Below, piece after piece: positions 13,447 to 25,612 of a stretch of 64,000 nt of DNA. Origin of the DNA: Phragmites australis (Eukaryota > Streptophyta > Magnoliopsida > Poales > Poaceae); contig NC_084927.1 of assembly GCF_958298935.1 (NCBI RefSeq), positions 27,664,001 through 27,728,000 of the forward strand. Reading direction: 5' to 3'. Positions within the stretch are counted from its first letter, which is position 1. Each line of letters starts with the position of its first letter. The notes beneath the pieces were generated by a model. The model had not been told where the DNA came from and ran no database searches. It saw only the letters and a list, made by a program, of their open reading frames with translations. Position numbers and translations under genes: made by a program.

Positions 13447-14188
13447 TTTAAATATATTAAAAAAACAACACTCACTTCAAATATTATCTAGAGATCATCT
13501 TATACAATTTTTTTCCAACATTTCTAGATACAAAGTTATTGGTGATAGTATCAATATCAATCTTATTCAGTATTTTTTCTTGATGTATAAAGTTGTCAAG
13601 TTACCGAGTTACCGATTAGTACCCTTAGATTAGTACCCTTACGGTTTACGCTGAGTCGTTGAATCTGATCGACGTTAAATGAAACAAACAGTAGTACTAC
13701 ATAAGAGGAAACGATCTTATCAACTTCTCTACGCATTAGAAGATTGCTAATTTAGGCTATAGCTAACCTGCTAATCTATCGGCGGTCCCTTAAAAATAAA
13801 GTATCGGGTCGAATGAGAGAGAGGTTAAAAATGCTCTAAGGCACCGCCCCGCTTGCGCCCTCCAAGACCGGCCCTCATCGGCGACCAAGGTGTGCGTAGG
13901 CCTCTGCGTCGTCGTGGCGGGTCATTGGCTCCCATCATGGAGACACGAGTAAATACTGTGGTTGTTATAACATTTGCCATCTGGTAGGACTCCTCTGTCT
14001 CTGCTGACCAATCAAGTACAAGCATAGATCAATCAAGAACATAAAAAACGTAAGATACGGTATAGCTCTCTTCTTTATTTTTTCTTTTTTATATTACATT
14101 ACAAATGATTATATATATATATAGTATATTTGGTACTTTTAGAGTATATACTCCACATCCTCATCTTATTACGGTAGGGAATATCTTA

Positions 14189-14780
14189 TATGATAAATAG
14201 TATGTATATGAAGCATGTGAGTATATAAGATCATCTAAATAGTATGTATAGTTTTTTAAAGTGGTTTGGACATATTTTTTTAGTGTATTAAATTTTATAT
14301 ACAAATACAAAAGTATTATAAGTGTATTATCAAAATCTAATAAAATTGATGGACTTCTTTTCTATTTTTTAATGTAGTTCACATTAGAGTATCTTAGACT
14401 GAGTATATAAGTATACTCATAGTGATAAATGAGTATATCTAGTTCATTTATATGGTATATCATAGTAGAAAGTATATCCTCCTGTGAGTACAGACTAGTT
14501 TTTCTATATATCTCATAACATAAGGAGTGTATTATGTGATAAATAGTATGTACATGAAGCATGTGAGTATATAAGATCATCCAAGTAATATGTATATTTT
14601 TTTAGTGGTTTGTATATATTTTTAGTATATTACATTTTATGTATAAATAGGAAGGTATTATCCAAATCTATAAAAATTGATGGACTCCTTTTTAAATTTT
14701 TTCATTTAATTTATATTGAAGTATCTTAAAATAAGTATATAAGTATAATCATAATGATAAAGGAGTATATCCAATTTAAA
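14189..14780. repeat. Direct duplication of an AT-rich unit (~330-346 bp)
   Basis: Two head-to-tail copies of an AT-rich sequence. Copy 1 starts at about 14191 (TGATAAATAGTATGTA...) and copy 2 at about 14537, sharing long blocks such as AAGCATGTGAGTATATAAGATCAT and ending near GATAAAGGAGTATATC. The offset shrinks from 346 to about 322 bases through indels. It could be a tandem duplication of an old MITE. The sequence from 13.45 to 14.19 kb and from 14.78 to 15.57 kb otherwise shows nothing I can name. Confidence 0.75.
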
Positions 14781-15575
14781 AGTCGGCGCTTGACGCTTGG
14801 CGATTGTGGATGAAGCATAGCAAGATATGAAAAATATTTCCTTTTCTCTTCTGAAAAGTAGTTCTGGTCGGTGAAGTATTCGCAAGATATATACATGTCA
14901 TCTCATGCTTTATTGTTATTGTTAGACAAGGCACGGAGCTCGGAGCTCTTGATACCGAGTCCGGCTCGACCTTCTGATGCCTTCGAGCAAATACATTAGT
15001 ACTATCTTGAAAATAATATGTATAACATGTAGGATTTTTATATTTATATAATTTTCCCTGTATTTTTAGTTACAAATGATAGTGCTACTTTTCTTAGAGG
15101 AGCAAGTAATACTACTGAATGCTTTCTTGCAAAACAAAGGAAAATACTGTCTTTTCGCCAAAAAACGAAACAAAATACTGTCATTTGGGCTTTCTCCCCA
15201 GATATGCTGGGCTAGGCCAGACTCCGGTCTAGCATTTGCACAAGGCTCCTGGGCTAGACCTGACCTGGGCTTTACCGACCACCTGCCTGTGCCAACGTGG
15301 GAACTTCTTTAATATTTCTTAAATCGAAAATTGTAAAAATAAACATCTGTTTTAAAAAATCACATATTTAGACTCCTATTACTAGTTGGAGGGGCAGGTC
15401 TCTCTTCCAACAAACAACAAGTTTTAAACAATAAATATGCCACCATTTCCACAGACTGCAAATATACGATTTTTCAAAACGAACATCAATTTTCAATTTT
15501 TTTTAATTTAATAGATATAAAAATAAAAAAATCTCCAACGCGCCTTGCCGCCACTTACCGCCAAACCTAGTATTA

Positions 15576-15799
15576 CCTCTATTTTTAAATAATTGACAAT
15601 TTTGATTTTGACGTTCATGCTTTGACCATTGGTTTTTTAAAAATACATAAGCAAGTAGTTAAAAGTATACAATATGCTTAATGTACTTTTAGTGGTAAAT
15701 TTAACGCTAGCATATCAATTTTACTTTACTAAATATTTTATAATGTGTTGTTGATCAAAGTGAAAATTAAAATTGTTAGTTATTTAAAAACGGAGGGAG
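15576..15799. mobile_element. Stowaway-like MITE, 224 bp
   Basis: Flanked by TA (15574-15575 and 15800-15801). The left end reads CCTCTATTTTTAAATAATTG and the right end read inward CTCCCTCCGTTTTTAAATAA, continuing as matching ACAATTTT blocks on both sides. It lies about 330 bases before the MRS2 start codon, so it may sit in that gene's promoter. The 15.80-16.13 kb interval is the probable MRS2 promoter and leader; I see no clear TATA box there. Confidence 0.8.
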
Positions 15800-16132
15800 T
15801 ACCACCGAGATCCATGTGACCATGTCCATATAAGATGGGAGCAAGTGCATTTATTTAGGAGCCAATAATTAGTGCACGCAAAAACAAAAATTAAATAGAC
15901 CATGACATTCCACACACGTACCGAATCCAACGGCAGCAAACTCACCACGTCGACTGCAGTCCAGACCGACCCCACGACGACAGAACCAATAATGCGATGA
16001 TACTCCTCCGTGTATCCTCGTCACCGGTGTTCGGGGAGATCCCTTCCCCAGCCCCCACCGCCTACGAAGCAGCCTCCATTAACACGTCACTGCCACCCCG
16101 GCGGTCCGGCCCCACCGCAGACACCGGCCGCC

Positions 16133-18999
16133 ATGGACCACGATCTCAGGGACCGCCTCCTGCTCCCTTCCTCCCGCGCCGTAGCGGCGAACGGGCCCCA
16201 CCAACGCCGCGTCACGCCTGCATCCGTCGGCGGAGGTGCGGGGGGCGGCGGTGTGGCCATCGACGTCAACGGCCTGAAGCGGCGCGGCTGTGGGCGGCGC
16301 TCGTGGGTGCGCGTGGACGCGGCGACGGGCGCCTCGGAGTCGGTCGAGGTCGCCAAGCCGGCGCTGATGCGGCGCCTGGACCTCCCCGCGCGCGACCTCC
16401 GCCTCCTCGACCCGCTCTTCGTCTACCCGTCCGCTATCCTCGGCCGCGAGCGCGCCATCGTTTGCAACCTCGAGCGGATACGGTGCATCATCACCGCCGA
16501 CGAGGCGCTGGTCCTGCGCGACCCCGACTCCGCGGGGGGCGCCGCGGCAGAGGAGGCCGTGCGGAGGTACGTGGACGAGCTGCAGCGCCGCCTCGTGTAC
16601 CGCGCTGACGACCTGCCGTTCGAGTTCATCGCCCTGGAGGTCGCGCTCGAGGACGCCTGCTCCTTCCTGGACTCGCAGGTGCCACCCTTAACCTCTCTAA
16701 TGTTTTAATGGTGAAGTATCTGACTTACGTATGATTCTCACGTGTCAGCTATTAGTTTCAGTACTCTTAATTTGTTGTTCATTTGTTTGATTTCCACCGT
16801 ACGAGATTGCTTACTACCACCAAATATCAATAAAAGTGAAACCGTTCTTCACATATTCTGAATCAATTTGCAGATACCATACTGCGTTTTCAACTTGTGC
16901 ATTTTCAGTTATTTCTCTTGTTTCAGATAATGATTTGTCGGTTCATTGGAGAAATGAAAATGTTTGCATATTTTGTCAGGCTGTCGAATTAGAAGCTGAA
17001 GCTTACCCATTACTAGATGATTTGACAGCAAAAATCAGTACCCTCAACTTGGAACGTGTCCGGCGCCTAAAGAGCAAGCTGGTTGCATTGACAAGGAGAG
17101 TCCAGAAGGTAAAAAGATCGACTTAGTTGTGATTTGCATTCATTTGACAGATTTTTTTTCCCAATATTCCGATCCATATTTTCACTTAAGGTCAGAGATG
17201 AGACAGAGCAGCTGATGGACGACGATGGTGATATGGCTGAAATGTATCTCACAGAGAAGAAGAGGAGGATGGAAGGATCAGTGTTAGATGACGAGGACCT
17301 TCAGGAAATTGGCAATAATAGGTTTGGTTCATCTCTCTCTGCTCCAGTTTCCCCAGTTTCGTCACCCCCTGCACCTCGGAGGCTTGAGAAGGAATTAAGT
17401 TTGGCCAGAAGCAGGCATGACAGCTTCAAGAGCTTCAAGAGCTCAGATAGCAATCAGTACAACATAGAAGAACTGGAAATGTTGTTGGAGGCTTACTTTG
17501 TGGTCATCGACTACACCCTCAGCAAGTTAACTTCGGTATAAACACTGAATTGTATTTAGTTTGCCTCCCCCCCCCCCCCCCCCCCCTATATTAAGCATTA
17601 CACTGGTTTAAAGTTCTGCTGCACGTACACATATTTCCAGCTGAAGGAGTATATTGATGATACAGAGGATTTCATCAACATACAACTGGTAATTTCGTTC
17701 TCAAAAACGATTGAATTATCATTATTTAGAGTTTAGAAATGAGTCAAGCCCCCAGTGAAATTAGTTTGGTTCTTATCCAAAACTGCAGACTTTAGGGGAT
17801 ATATGTGTATATATGCCACTCCTGTAAGCCAACAGGATATGTTACATGATAATGTGACTTGGGATTGGGCGATTGGCATCCCTGATCCTTAAATTAGGGG
17901 AGTTGCATATGCTAATTTTTTAAGTTACCTTGAAATGTTTTTTGTGAGTATAACATGGTAGTACTATTAGGTAATATAATGTGAATTTGAGTATAAACTG
18001 CTGGAAATAACATGAGCTTTGGTTGAGCTTAAGTATAGCTCAAACGAGCTTAATGTTGGCATAGATGGGGCTTTAGAATAAGTTGGCTCATATGTCAGAA
18101 GCTTATAGAAGGCTGTTAGGTCAAATATTAGCTTACCGGGGCCTTAATATGGAAAAGATCTTCCATCTTGCCTTATTTCTTTTCTATAGAATGTAGATGT
18201 TTTTGTGGCTTTTTTTTCTTTCTTTTGCCTACCCCCTTTTTTTGTAGCCATTTTCTTTACAGTATGCACATAAATCTAGTTGGCATAGGTACTGATACTA
18301 TGTCATGATGGGATACTAGTATCCATTGCAGAATCCAATTCTGATTCTGTGGGATTTCTTTTGCCCACAACACTGTTATCTAGTAAAGAGGAGACAGGGA
18401 AAGAATATTTTGAAAAACCATCCAATTCTGATTGGAAAAGCAGATGTGGAACCTGACAATGACTTTGTTCAGAAACATGCTAATCTATGTCTTCTTTTAG
18501 GATAACAGTGCGCAGGCTAGCAGCAACTAGTGATGGGCAAGATTTTACGATCATATTCCTTCTACATTATTGCTATAAGTTTTTATAGCTTGGCTAGAAA
18601 GATTTGAAGAGATGGTTTTAAATCTCGGACACCAGCAATGTGGAATTTGAGTTACTTTCCATAAACGAGAGAAATGAATGTTCTATAGGGCTATTCTGTT
18701 ACTACTTGTGTCCCAATCCTGACAAAAAAAGGATGCTTACATGATCATCACAAATGCTGCTGTTGCAGGATAACGTCCGAAACCAACTGATCCAATTCGA
18801 GCTGCTCCTGTCCACCGCTACATTTGTGGTGGCCATCTTCGGAGTTGTTTCAGGAGTTTTTGGCATGAACTTTGCGGTCCCTTTGTTCTCGGTGCCACAC
18901 GCGTTCGAGTGGACCCTCGCCATAACAGGGGTATGCGGCGGCGTCATACTCTTCTGTTTCCTGTGGTACTTCAAGAAGAGGAGGCTTTTCCCCTTGTAG
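16133..18999 (+). CDS. MRS2/CorA-type magnesium transporter, 432 aa
   Basis: Membrane Mg2+ channel of the plant MRS2/MGT family, which works as a funnel-shaped pentamer; members act in plasma membrane, tonoplast, mitochondria or plastids. Exons 16133-16678, 16980-17108, 17191-17535, 17641-17688 and 18769-18999 join in phase with GT-AG borders. Residues 1-182 hold a Gly/Arg-rich N terminus, then the conserved soluble domain (LDLPARDLRLLDPLF, AILGRERAIVCNLERIRCII). Residues 183-356 are a long helical region with a Ser/Pro-rich loop. The last exon gives TM1 ending in the signature GMN (388-390), then TM2 and a short basic C terminus (KKRRLFPL). The acidic stretch between the helices is the expected cation mouth. 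The GC-rich first exon against AT-balanced later exons is the usual grass gradient. No transit peptide is evident, so compartment is undecided. The 1.08-kb last intron is unremarkable. Confidence 0.93.
17567..17586. repeat. 20-base poly(C) run in MRS2 intron 3
   Basis: Twenty consecutive C on the plus strand, 31 bases after the exon-3 donor. Such a run can form G-rich structure on the other strand and is error-prone in sequencing, so its exact length is uncertain. Confidence 0.85.
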
Positions 19000-21423
19000 A
19001 TGTGGATTTTCTCAGGCCAGGTGTTTCTTTTGTTATCCTTCTCTCCTTCCAGCCTTTTTTTTATGCCTCTCATTTGGGTACAGTTTGTAGTATCTGAACA
19101 TTTTTCGCAAACACACATCTATCTCTCTCACACGCACACCTACACACACCTTCGAAATTGGTTACGGCAATTGTACATGCGTTTTCTCGATTGCACCGTG
19201 ATAATGCAGCTGTGTACACGTGAGCTTTTCTTTTCAAGCTCACGGTGCTGATCGTGCAGCTTCACCCCTCTGCTGTACACCTTTATTATTGTTTGTATAT
19301 GCGACAGGTAAGTGTCGTTCTCTCAAAGAAAGTATTTGCATAGCGTGTGTTACTTACACCCGTTCTGACAGCTACACGATGCGCATCAGAGATGGTGTTA
19401 CAAACCTCCATCTCTAATCACTCACGAAGCTTAACACTCTGTACAATTGCGCTCACAAATGGAGAGTACTCGATCCAAGGATACTAGAGATTCTAGAAGG
19501 ACATGGAGATTCTAGAAGAAGTGGAGAGGGAGGGTCCAGGAGGAAGGAGAGCTAGAGAGCCAAGGTAGAAGAAGAGTGTCGTCTGTTCTGTTCGTCCTTG
19601 TTCAACCCCTTTTCTTTTGGCCGTGTTGCCCCATATGTACTCCTGAGTCGAGCCAGCCCGACGGGCACCAGCCTGTTCCAACCCAGCAGGGGGCAGTCCC
19701 TGACAGATGGCAATGCCGATGCGGTCGTCGTAGTGGACTGGTAGTACAGTAGTACACCAGTGCTGCTACTGCGAGTTGCACTTGCACCTGCTTATCCAGC
19801 AAATGTAAAATTGTCTCGAACCTGCTCTTTCTTTCTGCTAGTTCCATGGAATACACTGACTGGACCGGCATACAGCACATTCCCATCCAAGCGTTCTGTC
19901 AGACCATCTTTAACCAATTTCATTCATGAGTCGTATTTCCTTCCTAAAGAAATTTTCGTTTTCTTCAATATTCTAACAATTTTTCTTCATGATTTTTTTA
20001 AAGAAATTCTCAAGATTCTTTTATTCTTTTTAAAAAGAAACTATTGGAGATAAGAAAAAAAATAAAAGAAATAAAAATAGGGAGAAAAATTAGAAAAAAT
20101 TAGAGATGGCCTCAGGGACCAGCATGCAGTAGCTGTGTCGATTACTGAGTATTTTTTCTGAGAAAGCGATTGTTGAATGAGATTGTCTTACACGTGGAAA
20201 AAAATGGTTGGGGGATAAGTCGAACAGAGATACCACAAGCAGACAATTTCCGTTTATAAATGGGTGGTCCTACGCTCCGGCCTACGAGGTCCAGAGCGAG
20301 GGAGGCGCCCTCCTTGGTGCAGGAGCACCGGGTGCACCCAACCAGCCTTGGCTGGCCCATCGGGTCAAACTAGACGGTAAAAACTATACTCCGAAGTGGT
20401 CCAATCGCTGTTTGGCCCCTAGTCCGGACAGTCTCCAGTATTTACTCAAACTGTAAAACCTTGATACTGTAGTAGTCTTTACATATAAAACACAGTTAAT
20501 TCTCGTATCACCTCTACTCTTATTTTTAAAATTTAAATAATTTATCTATTTTTATTATCGACTCTTATCCTTTAGTATTCTCACATCTTTACTGACTACA
20601 AATATCAGACTCATTTTACTAATAAAAATAAATAAATAATTTAAGAGAAAATTAGCAGATAATTTATTTCTTTTTCGGATCACATATAAAATCAAACTAC
20701 GGCATACACCCGACGTATTTGTTCAGCAATACTTCTATTACCTATCTATATCTTTATACTTAAGTTTATACTTAATATTACTATACTAATTTTATATTTT
20801 TATTATAACGTACAAACACTTATCTACTAATTTTTTTATGTGAAACATATGCTTCGAAATCCAAACACGAAAGATGTAATTTAGAACACCACAATTAAGC
20901 AGGAAACTCCATAAAATCCCCACATTCCATCTTACGACAATTAAACGTATGCATTCCAGGTTTGAATATAAGAAAATAGTTTTGCAAAAAAAGAATATAA
21001 GAAAACAGTAGCTAAGCAAATCTTACTTTCTATTTGAATACAAGAATTTTATGGCAACACTGCACCGAAACAAACCCCTGAAGTGAGCGGAGCACTAGAG
21101 CAGCCCTCGTTCCCCTCTCCGTCTTTTCAGAGTTCAAACCAGCACGACACCGAAGTCACCGAGTAGCTTGCCAAGCCAAATCTACTGCCGAACACCACAC
21201 CAGTCATCAGGCACCCACCCACTAATACCAGCGGCCGTAAATTTCGACCTGCTGCGGAGGCTCGGCTCCACCACCCTTCTCCCCCTCCTCCTCCTAGGGT
21301 TTCGTCTAGGCGCGCCGCGTCGCCATTGCCGTGGGTCGTGTTCCGCCGCTCGCGGAACCCGAATCGAGCCTCTCGGGAGCTGTTTGTACTGATTCCCGCG
21401 AGGTTTTGTGACTAGGCCTTCGG
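19000..21423. other. MRS2 3' region and spacer
   Basis: After the MRS2 stop come a T-rich 3' untranslated region and a short (CACA) patch near 19.13 kb. At about 19.90-20.11 kb an AT-rich stretch is bounded by CCATCTTTAACC and, inverted, CCATCTCTAATT. That suggests a weak MITE with roughly 12-bp inverted ends. 20.45-21.05 kb is AT-rich without features. From about 21.23 kb GC content rises into the leader of the next gene, with a telo-box-like CTAGGGTTT at 21.29 kb. Confidence 0.45.
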
Positions 21424-21653
21424 ATGGGAAGGTTTGGACGTTTGTGGGGTTTGGATCGAGGGCTCTGAGCTGTCTGTCCGCAATGCCGGGGCGGTCGGGC
21501 GACGATTGCTAGGGTTTCGCTGGTGGATTTCGCGGGGAGAGCCGGGGGTTGCTTGAAGTGCGGGAGCTGGCTGCAATACGGCGCTTGCGTTGGCCCGAAT
21601 TCGGTGTTTCCGCAGCAATGACTCGTCGATTTGGTCTCGCTCTGAGGTTGTGA
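21424..21653 (+). promoter_or_regulatory. Three short upstream ORFs in the TAG-like gene leader
   Basis: Short ATG-initiated ORFs precede the main start: 21424-21468 (14 codons plus stop), 21483-21512 (9 plus stop) and 21618-21653 (11 plus stop). The main ATG follows at 21710. If transcription starts before 21424, as the GC-rich leader and telo-box near 21.29 kb suggest, scanning ribosomes meet all three first, which would damp translation of the glycosylase. The start site is not known, so this is inference. Confidence 0.45.
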
Positions 21654-21709
21654 AAGGGGAGGGGTTTTCGGGACGTTTGTGAGAAATCGGGTGTTTTCGG
21701 TTGCCTGCA

Positions 21710-24150
21710 ATGTCCGGGGCTAGCGCGAGGGGGCGGCTGTCGCCGGCGGCCGGCGGTGGTGACTCCGAGCCGCGGTCCGCGGGGAGCAGGACGCGTTCGG
21801 TGTCTGCTACTCGCGGTCGGAAGCCCTCGCCGAGGCCCGGGAGGGATGTAGCCGCGGCAGCAACAGCGGAGGAGAAGAAGCCGGCTGCTGTGCCCACATT
21901 GTTGCCCTCTCTCAGCGCGCCGGCGGGGATGCGTCGGCAGGAGCTGCTGCTGCGCTCGGGTCTGTCTCTTGACGCGTCGTGCTCGTCGGACGCGTCGACG
22001 GACTCGTTCTGCAGCCGGGCGTCCACGGGGCGGATTGGCAGGCCGGCGTTTGGAGCTAGGAAGAAGAAGACCGTCTCTCATACTGATTATAAGGCTGTTT
22101 CCATGCTGGAAAGGGAGAGTGGATTGGCTTCTCCGATTGATGCCGCTGGTGTGAAGAGGAGGTGCGCTTGGGTGACAGCAAATACTGGTGCGTGCTTCGG
22201 GTTTTAGTTGCATTTTTTTAGCATTTGCTTTAATACTAACTTGTCACTGGTCTAGGATAATGGTTTTTAGTGCTGAGTAGTGAGTAGTCAGAGTTACTTG
22301 GAAATCATATTAATTTTTTATGGTTGGTGGTGCATTTTTGTCTTCAGTTCTCCTATGGTATTTATATTAAGATTCCAGAATCAAAATGTCACAGAAATCC
22401 TGTTTCTGTGTGGTTATGTTGCAATCTATATGTTTTTTACACTGAAGTGGTTCGTTAGCTACCCATCAGGAGGCAGAGGTTTGCTATATGTGCCATTACC
22501 CATCTGTAGGTTGTGGATTGGGCTACAGAATTTAGTCATTAGTTTAGTGTTCTAATTTCTTATTTAGTCAGGAATCAGAAAAATTACCTCAAATATATCC
22601 AAAATGGGATTTGATTATGTTATGCACCACAAGTTGGAAGAACCATTTTGACTTGTTTGCCCACTTGGCCAATTGTACATATTGAAGCTGAACTAGACAG
22701 GTCTGGATTTCCTTATGAGAGTGGCTCCAACAGTGTAGTTCATTGCTAAGTACTTGGTGCTAATTTAATGCTAATTAATCTGTCACTTATCCATCCCTCA
22801 AAAGAGATAGTTCAAACTGAAATCAAATGCAGGGGCTTGCTAAATTTGAAGATATGACCATATATGTATGAATGCATATGGGACTCCTGAGCACATTTTA
22901 TGACCATCAATGGTCACCATTTATCATCTGTTTGTCTTAATTGCCTGAGCAAGGTGCAACTTTTTAATTTCCTATTATGTTCTATGTGCTGAATACTTTT
23001 TTAATCGTAATCACTTACAAGTGCAGATCCCTGTTATGCTGCATTTCATGATGAAGAGTGGGGAGTTCCCGTTCATGATGACAAGTATGCTGTTATGATC
23101 TTTCTTTTTTCCTCATAAAAGCATAAACTATTTTTCAAATGTTCTGTATCAATTGCAGAAAGTTGTTTGAGTTGCTGGTGCTCTCCGGCGCATTAGCTGA
23201 ACTAACATGGCCAGCAATTCTGAACAAAAGACCTATATTCAGGTATCTGTTTGCATTTTCTGATTTGCCTGAACCTTACTATTGGCATTTGGCAATCCTA
23301 GTAACACCTTCAAGTATGCCTCACAGGGAAGTTTTCATGGATTTTGACCCTTTATTGGTCTCGAAATTAAGTGAGAAGAAGATTATTGCTCCTGGAAGTC
23401 CTAGCAGCTCCCTGTTATCTGAACAGAAACTCCGGGGAGTTATTGAAAATGCACGCCAAATACTCAAGGTCAGCCCTTCACACTCTTAAATTATTTTTTG
23501 GCATGATGACATCTAGTCTAGTCTCTGTTTTGTGTTAAGAATGACAAAGTGGAATGGCTCTTGAAAAACAATCACATGTAAAGTCTCTGAAGATTTTGTA
23601 AATCCTTCTTAAAACAATACCATCTTTTTCTGTGTTTTAGTGACTCGCCAATTTCCTGCACGTTTATATTGATAAAGCGCTACATATGCCTTTTAGCCCA
23701 AGTAATTCTTGAACAATACCTTTTCTTTTCTGAATTAAGTGCTTATCATTGCAGATTGTAGGGGAGTTTGGATCATTTGATAAATATTGTTGGAGCTTTG
23801 TGAACCACAAACCTATTTTGAGCAGATTCAGGTATCCTCGTCAAGTGTCTGCCAAGACATCTAAAGCAGATGCCATAAGCAAAGATCTGGTTCGAAGGGG
23901 TTTCCGCAGCGTTGGTCCAACAGTGGTCTATACCTTTATGCAAGTCTCTGGCATGACCAACGACCACCTTATCTCCTGTTACCGGTTTGCTGAATGCGCA
24001 GCTGCCGCCACTGGTGCTAAACCTACTGATGAGAGAGAAGCAAATTCAAGCGGTAGCAACCATGCAACGGAACAGAAGATGAATGGGACGAATGGACTGG
24101 CTGCTGATCTAGAACTCTCCAGATCTATAGATGAGCTCAGCATTTCATAG
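21710..24150 (+). CDS. DNA-3-methyladenine glycosylase I-like protein, 385 aa
   Basis: Belongs to the bacterial TAG-like helix-hairpin-helix glycosylase family (Adenine_glyco), which removes 3-methyladenine from alkylated DNA at the first step of base excision repair. Coding exons 21710-22187, 23027-23084, 23159-23242, 23327-23468 and 23755-24150 join in phase. Residues 1-150 are a basic Ser/Ala-rich, low-complexity extension absent from bacteria, possibly for nuclear or organelle targeting. The glycosylase domain runs from RCAWV to about residue 340. The zinc ligands of bacterial TAG are all matched: Cys in RCAWV, His in FHDEEWG, His and Cys in NDHLISC. WSFVNHKP and RRGFRSVGPTVVY are also typical. 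The equivalents of E. coli Glu38 and Tyr16, which read the base, are Ser and Phe here, so specificity may differ. Intron 3 is only 84 bases. The tail is Ser/Asn-rich. Confidence 0.9.
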
Positions 24151-24680
24151 CGATTAGGAGGGACGCTGAGGTGAGGTGTTAGCATTGTGTATTTTGTGTG
24201 CTGTAGTGTAGTTGTGATTCGACGTTCTTTCTATAGTTTACCACTCGTCAATGTAGGGTAGAACAATCTTAGTCTTCAGCATGTCAAGACGATTGAACGA
24301 CAGCGTGTAATGATGTATATTCTTTGTGATGCGAGTGCACCTGTTTTCCAAAATTTTACTTGAGCTGGCATGTCGGTCCACCGCGTCAAATGGCTCAGCT
24401 GGGAATGTTGTTACTTGACCTGTGTAGCACGAACATGAAATGCCATATGTTTTTGTTCTATACTTGGACCTCTACGCGTGCGAATACAAACATGTAAAAG
24501 CACTCAGAGTACGCTGGAATGTCGTGGGAAAACCGCATTCAGAGTACGGAATTGTGCACAAGACAATCTGGTATCTTAACAGGACACGAATCAGATTTCG
24601 TACATGTACAGTTCACTGGCGCTATGGACGCGTGACAGTCCATACAAGCACTCGGTACTAGTTGCCAGCAACTAGCAACA

Positions 24681-24985
24681 TAGGGGATCTTTGGAAGGAA
24701 CGCATGATGATAAAACACAGAAATAGAAAAAAACACAAGAATTACATAGGATTAGAAGTGCAAAACAGAGGATTCCTGCATGAATGATCGTTAAAATTTG
24801 AGGGATGTTGATCCTCTTGTTAAAATTCCTCCAAAATTTATATGGAATTAACCATTTCATAGGAATCTCATAAGGTTTGTAGGAACCCAATCATTTGTTC
24901 TAATGGGTTTCGTAAGAAATTTTTCTATACGATTTAAATCTTCCAAAATTTCTTTCTCTTTCCTTTTGCCCAAAGGAGGCTATAC
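24681..24985. mobile_element. Probable hAT-like MITE
   Basis: The left side reads GGATCTTTGGAAGGAACGC and the right side, inverted, AGCCTCCTTTGGGCAAAAGG. The interior is full of AGGATT/AATTCCT words, as in grass hAT MITEs that start with GTTTGGAACGC. Ends are short and diverged and no target duplication was settled, so limits are approximate. 24.16-24.68 kb is the 3' region of the glycosylase gene without other features. Confidence 0.5.
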
Positions 24986-25214
24986 AATTAGGGCCACTTT
25001 GGTAGAGATCTGTATTCTTTCATAAACATTTTAGATTCGAATTTTTCCGAAAAATGATTATTTGGTGTGAATCAAATTACTTTTAGAAAATGTTTGGCTA
25101 GATTTGTTTGACATGGGGAAGCCTATACGTTAAGGGTGAGAATCACTGCAAACCACCTTTTGAGGCGATTCTCAATCCTAGGCCAAAACGCCGAATCACC
25201 TGATCTGATTCTCA

Positions 25215-25612
25215 GGCCCCGTTTGGTTGCAAGAAACGTTTCAGATTCTCTGGTGATTCTCTAGAATCTCTGCCAAACGCACTAAAACGTGAAACGTTTC
25301 ACCTTGAATCACCTGAAACGTTTCTCATTTTTAACACTACGAGGAGAATCACCCAAAATGGTGTTTCACCCGTTTCTAGAATCACTCAGTTCATTTTTCT
25401 TCAAGAATCCGAATCCAGAATCCCTGCCAAACGTTTTCAGAAAATTGAGGGTGATTCACCGGAGAAACGTTTCTAGGAAGAATCTGAAACCGAAACGTTT
25501 CTAGAAGAATCTGGAGCCCTGCCAAACGAATCACCTGCGGATCAGCGCGTTTGGTACGGATTCAGCTGATTCGGTTGAGAATCGGATTGGATTCTCCCAT
25601 CCAAACGCCCCC
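25215..25612. mobile_element. MITE with five GAAACGTTTC palindromes
   Basis: Ends GGCCCCGTTTGGTTG and, inverted, GGGGGCGTTTGGATGGG bound a 398-bp non-coding body rich in GAATC/GATTC words. The perfect palindrome GAAACGTTTC occurs at 25233, 25291, 25315, 25464 and 25492. The preceding 200 bases (25.0-25.2 kb) contain a similar GGGCCACTTTGG end and GATTCTC words and may be a second, partial copy. Confidence 0.6.

Noticed and set aside
15997..16608. 203-codon frame overlapping MRS2 exon 1
   Set aside because: Arg/Pro-rich out-of-frame reading of the GC-rich exon; not a gene, though its ATG could act as an uORF.
21509..22213. 234-codon minus-strand frame opposite the glycosylase exon 1
   Set aside because: Antisense shadow of a GC-rich exon; no domain.
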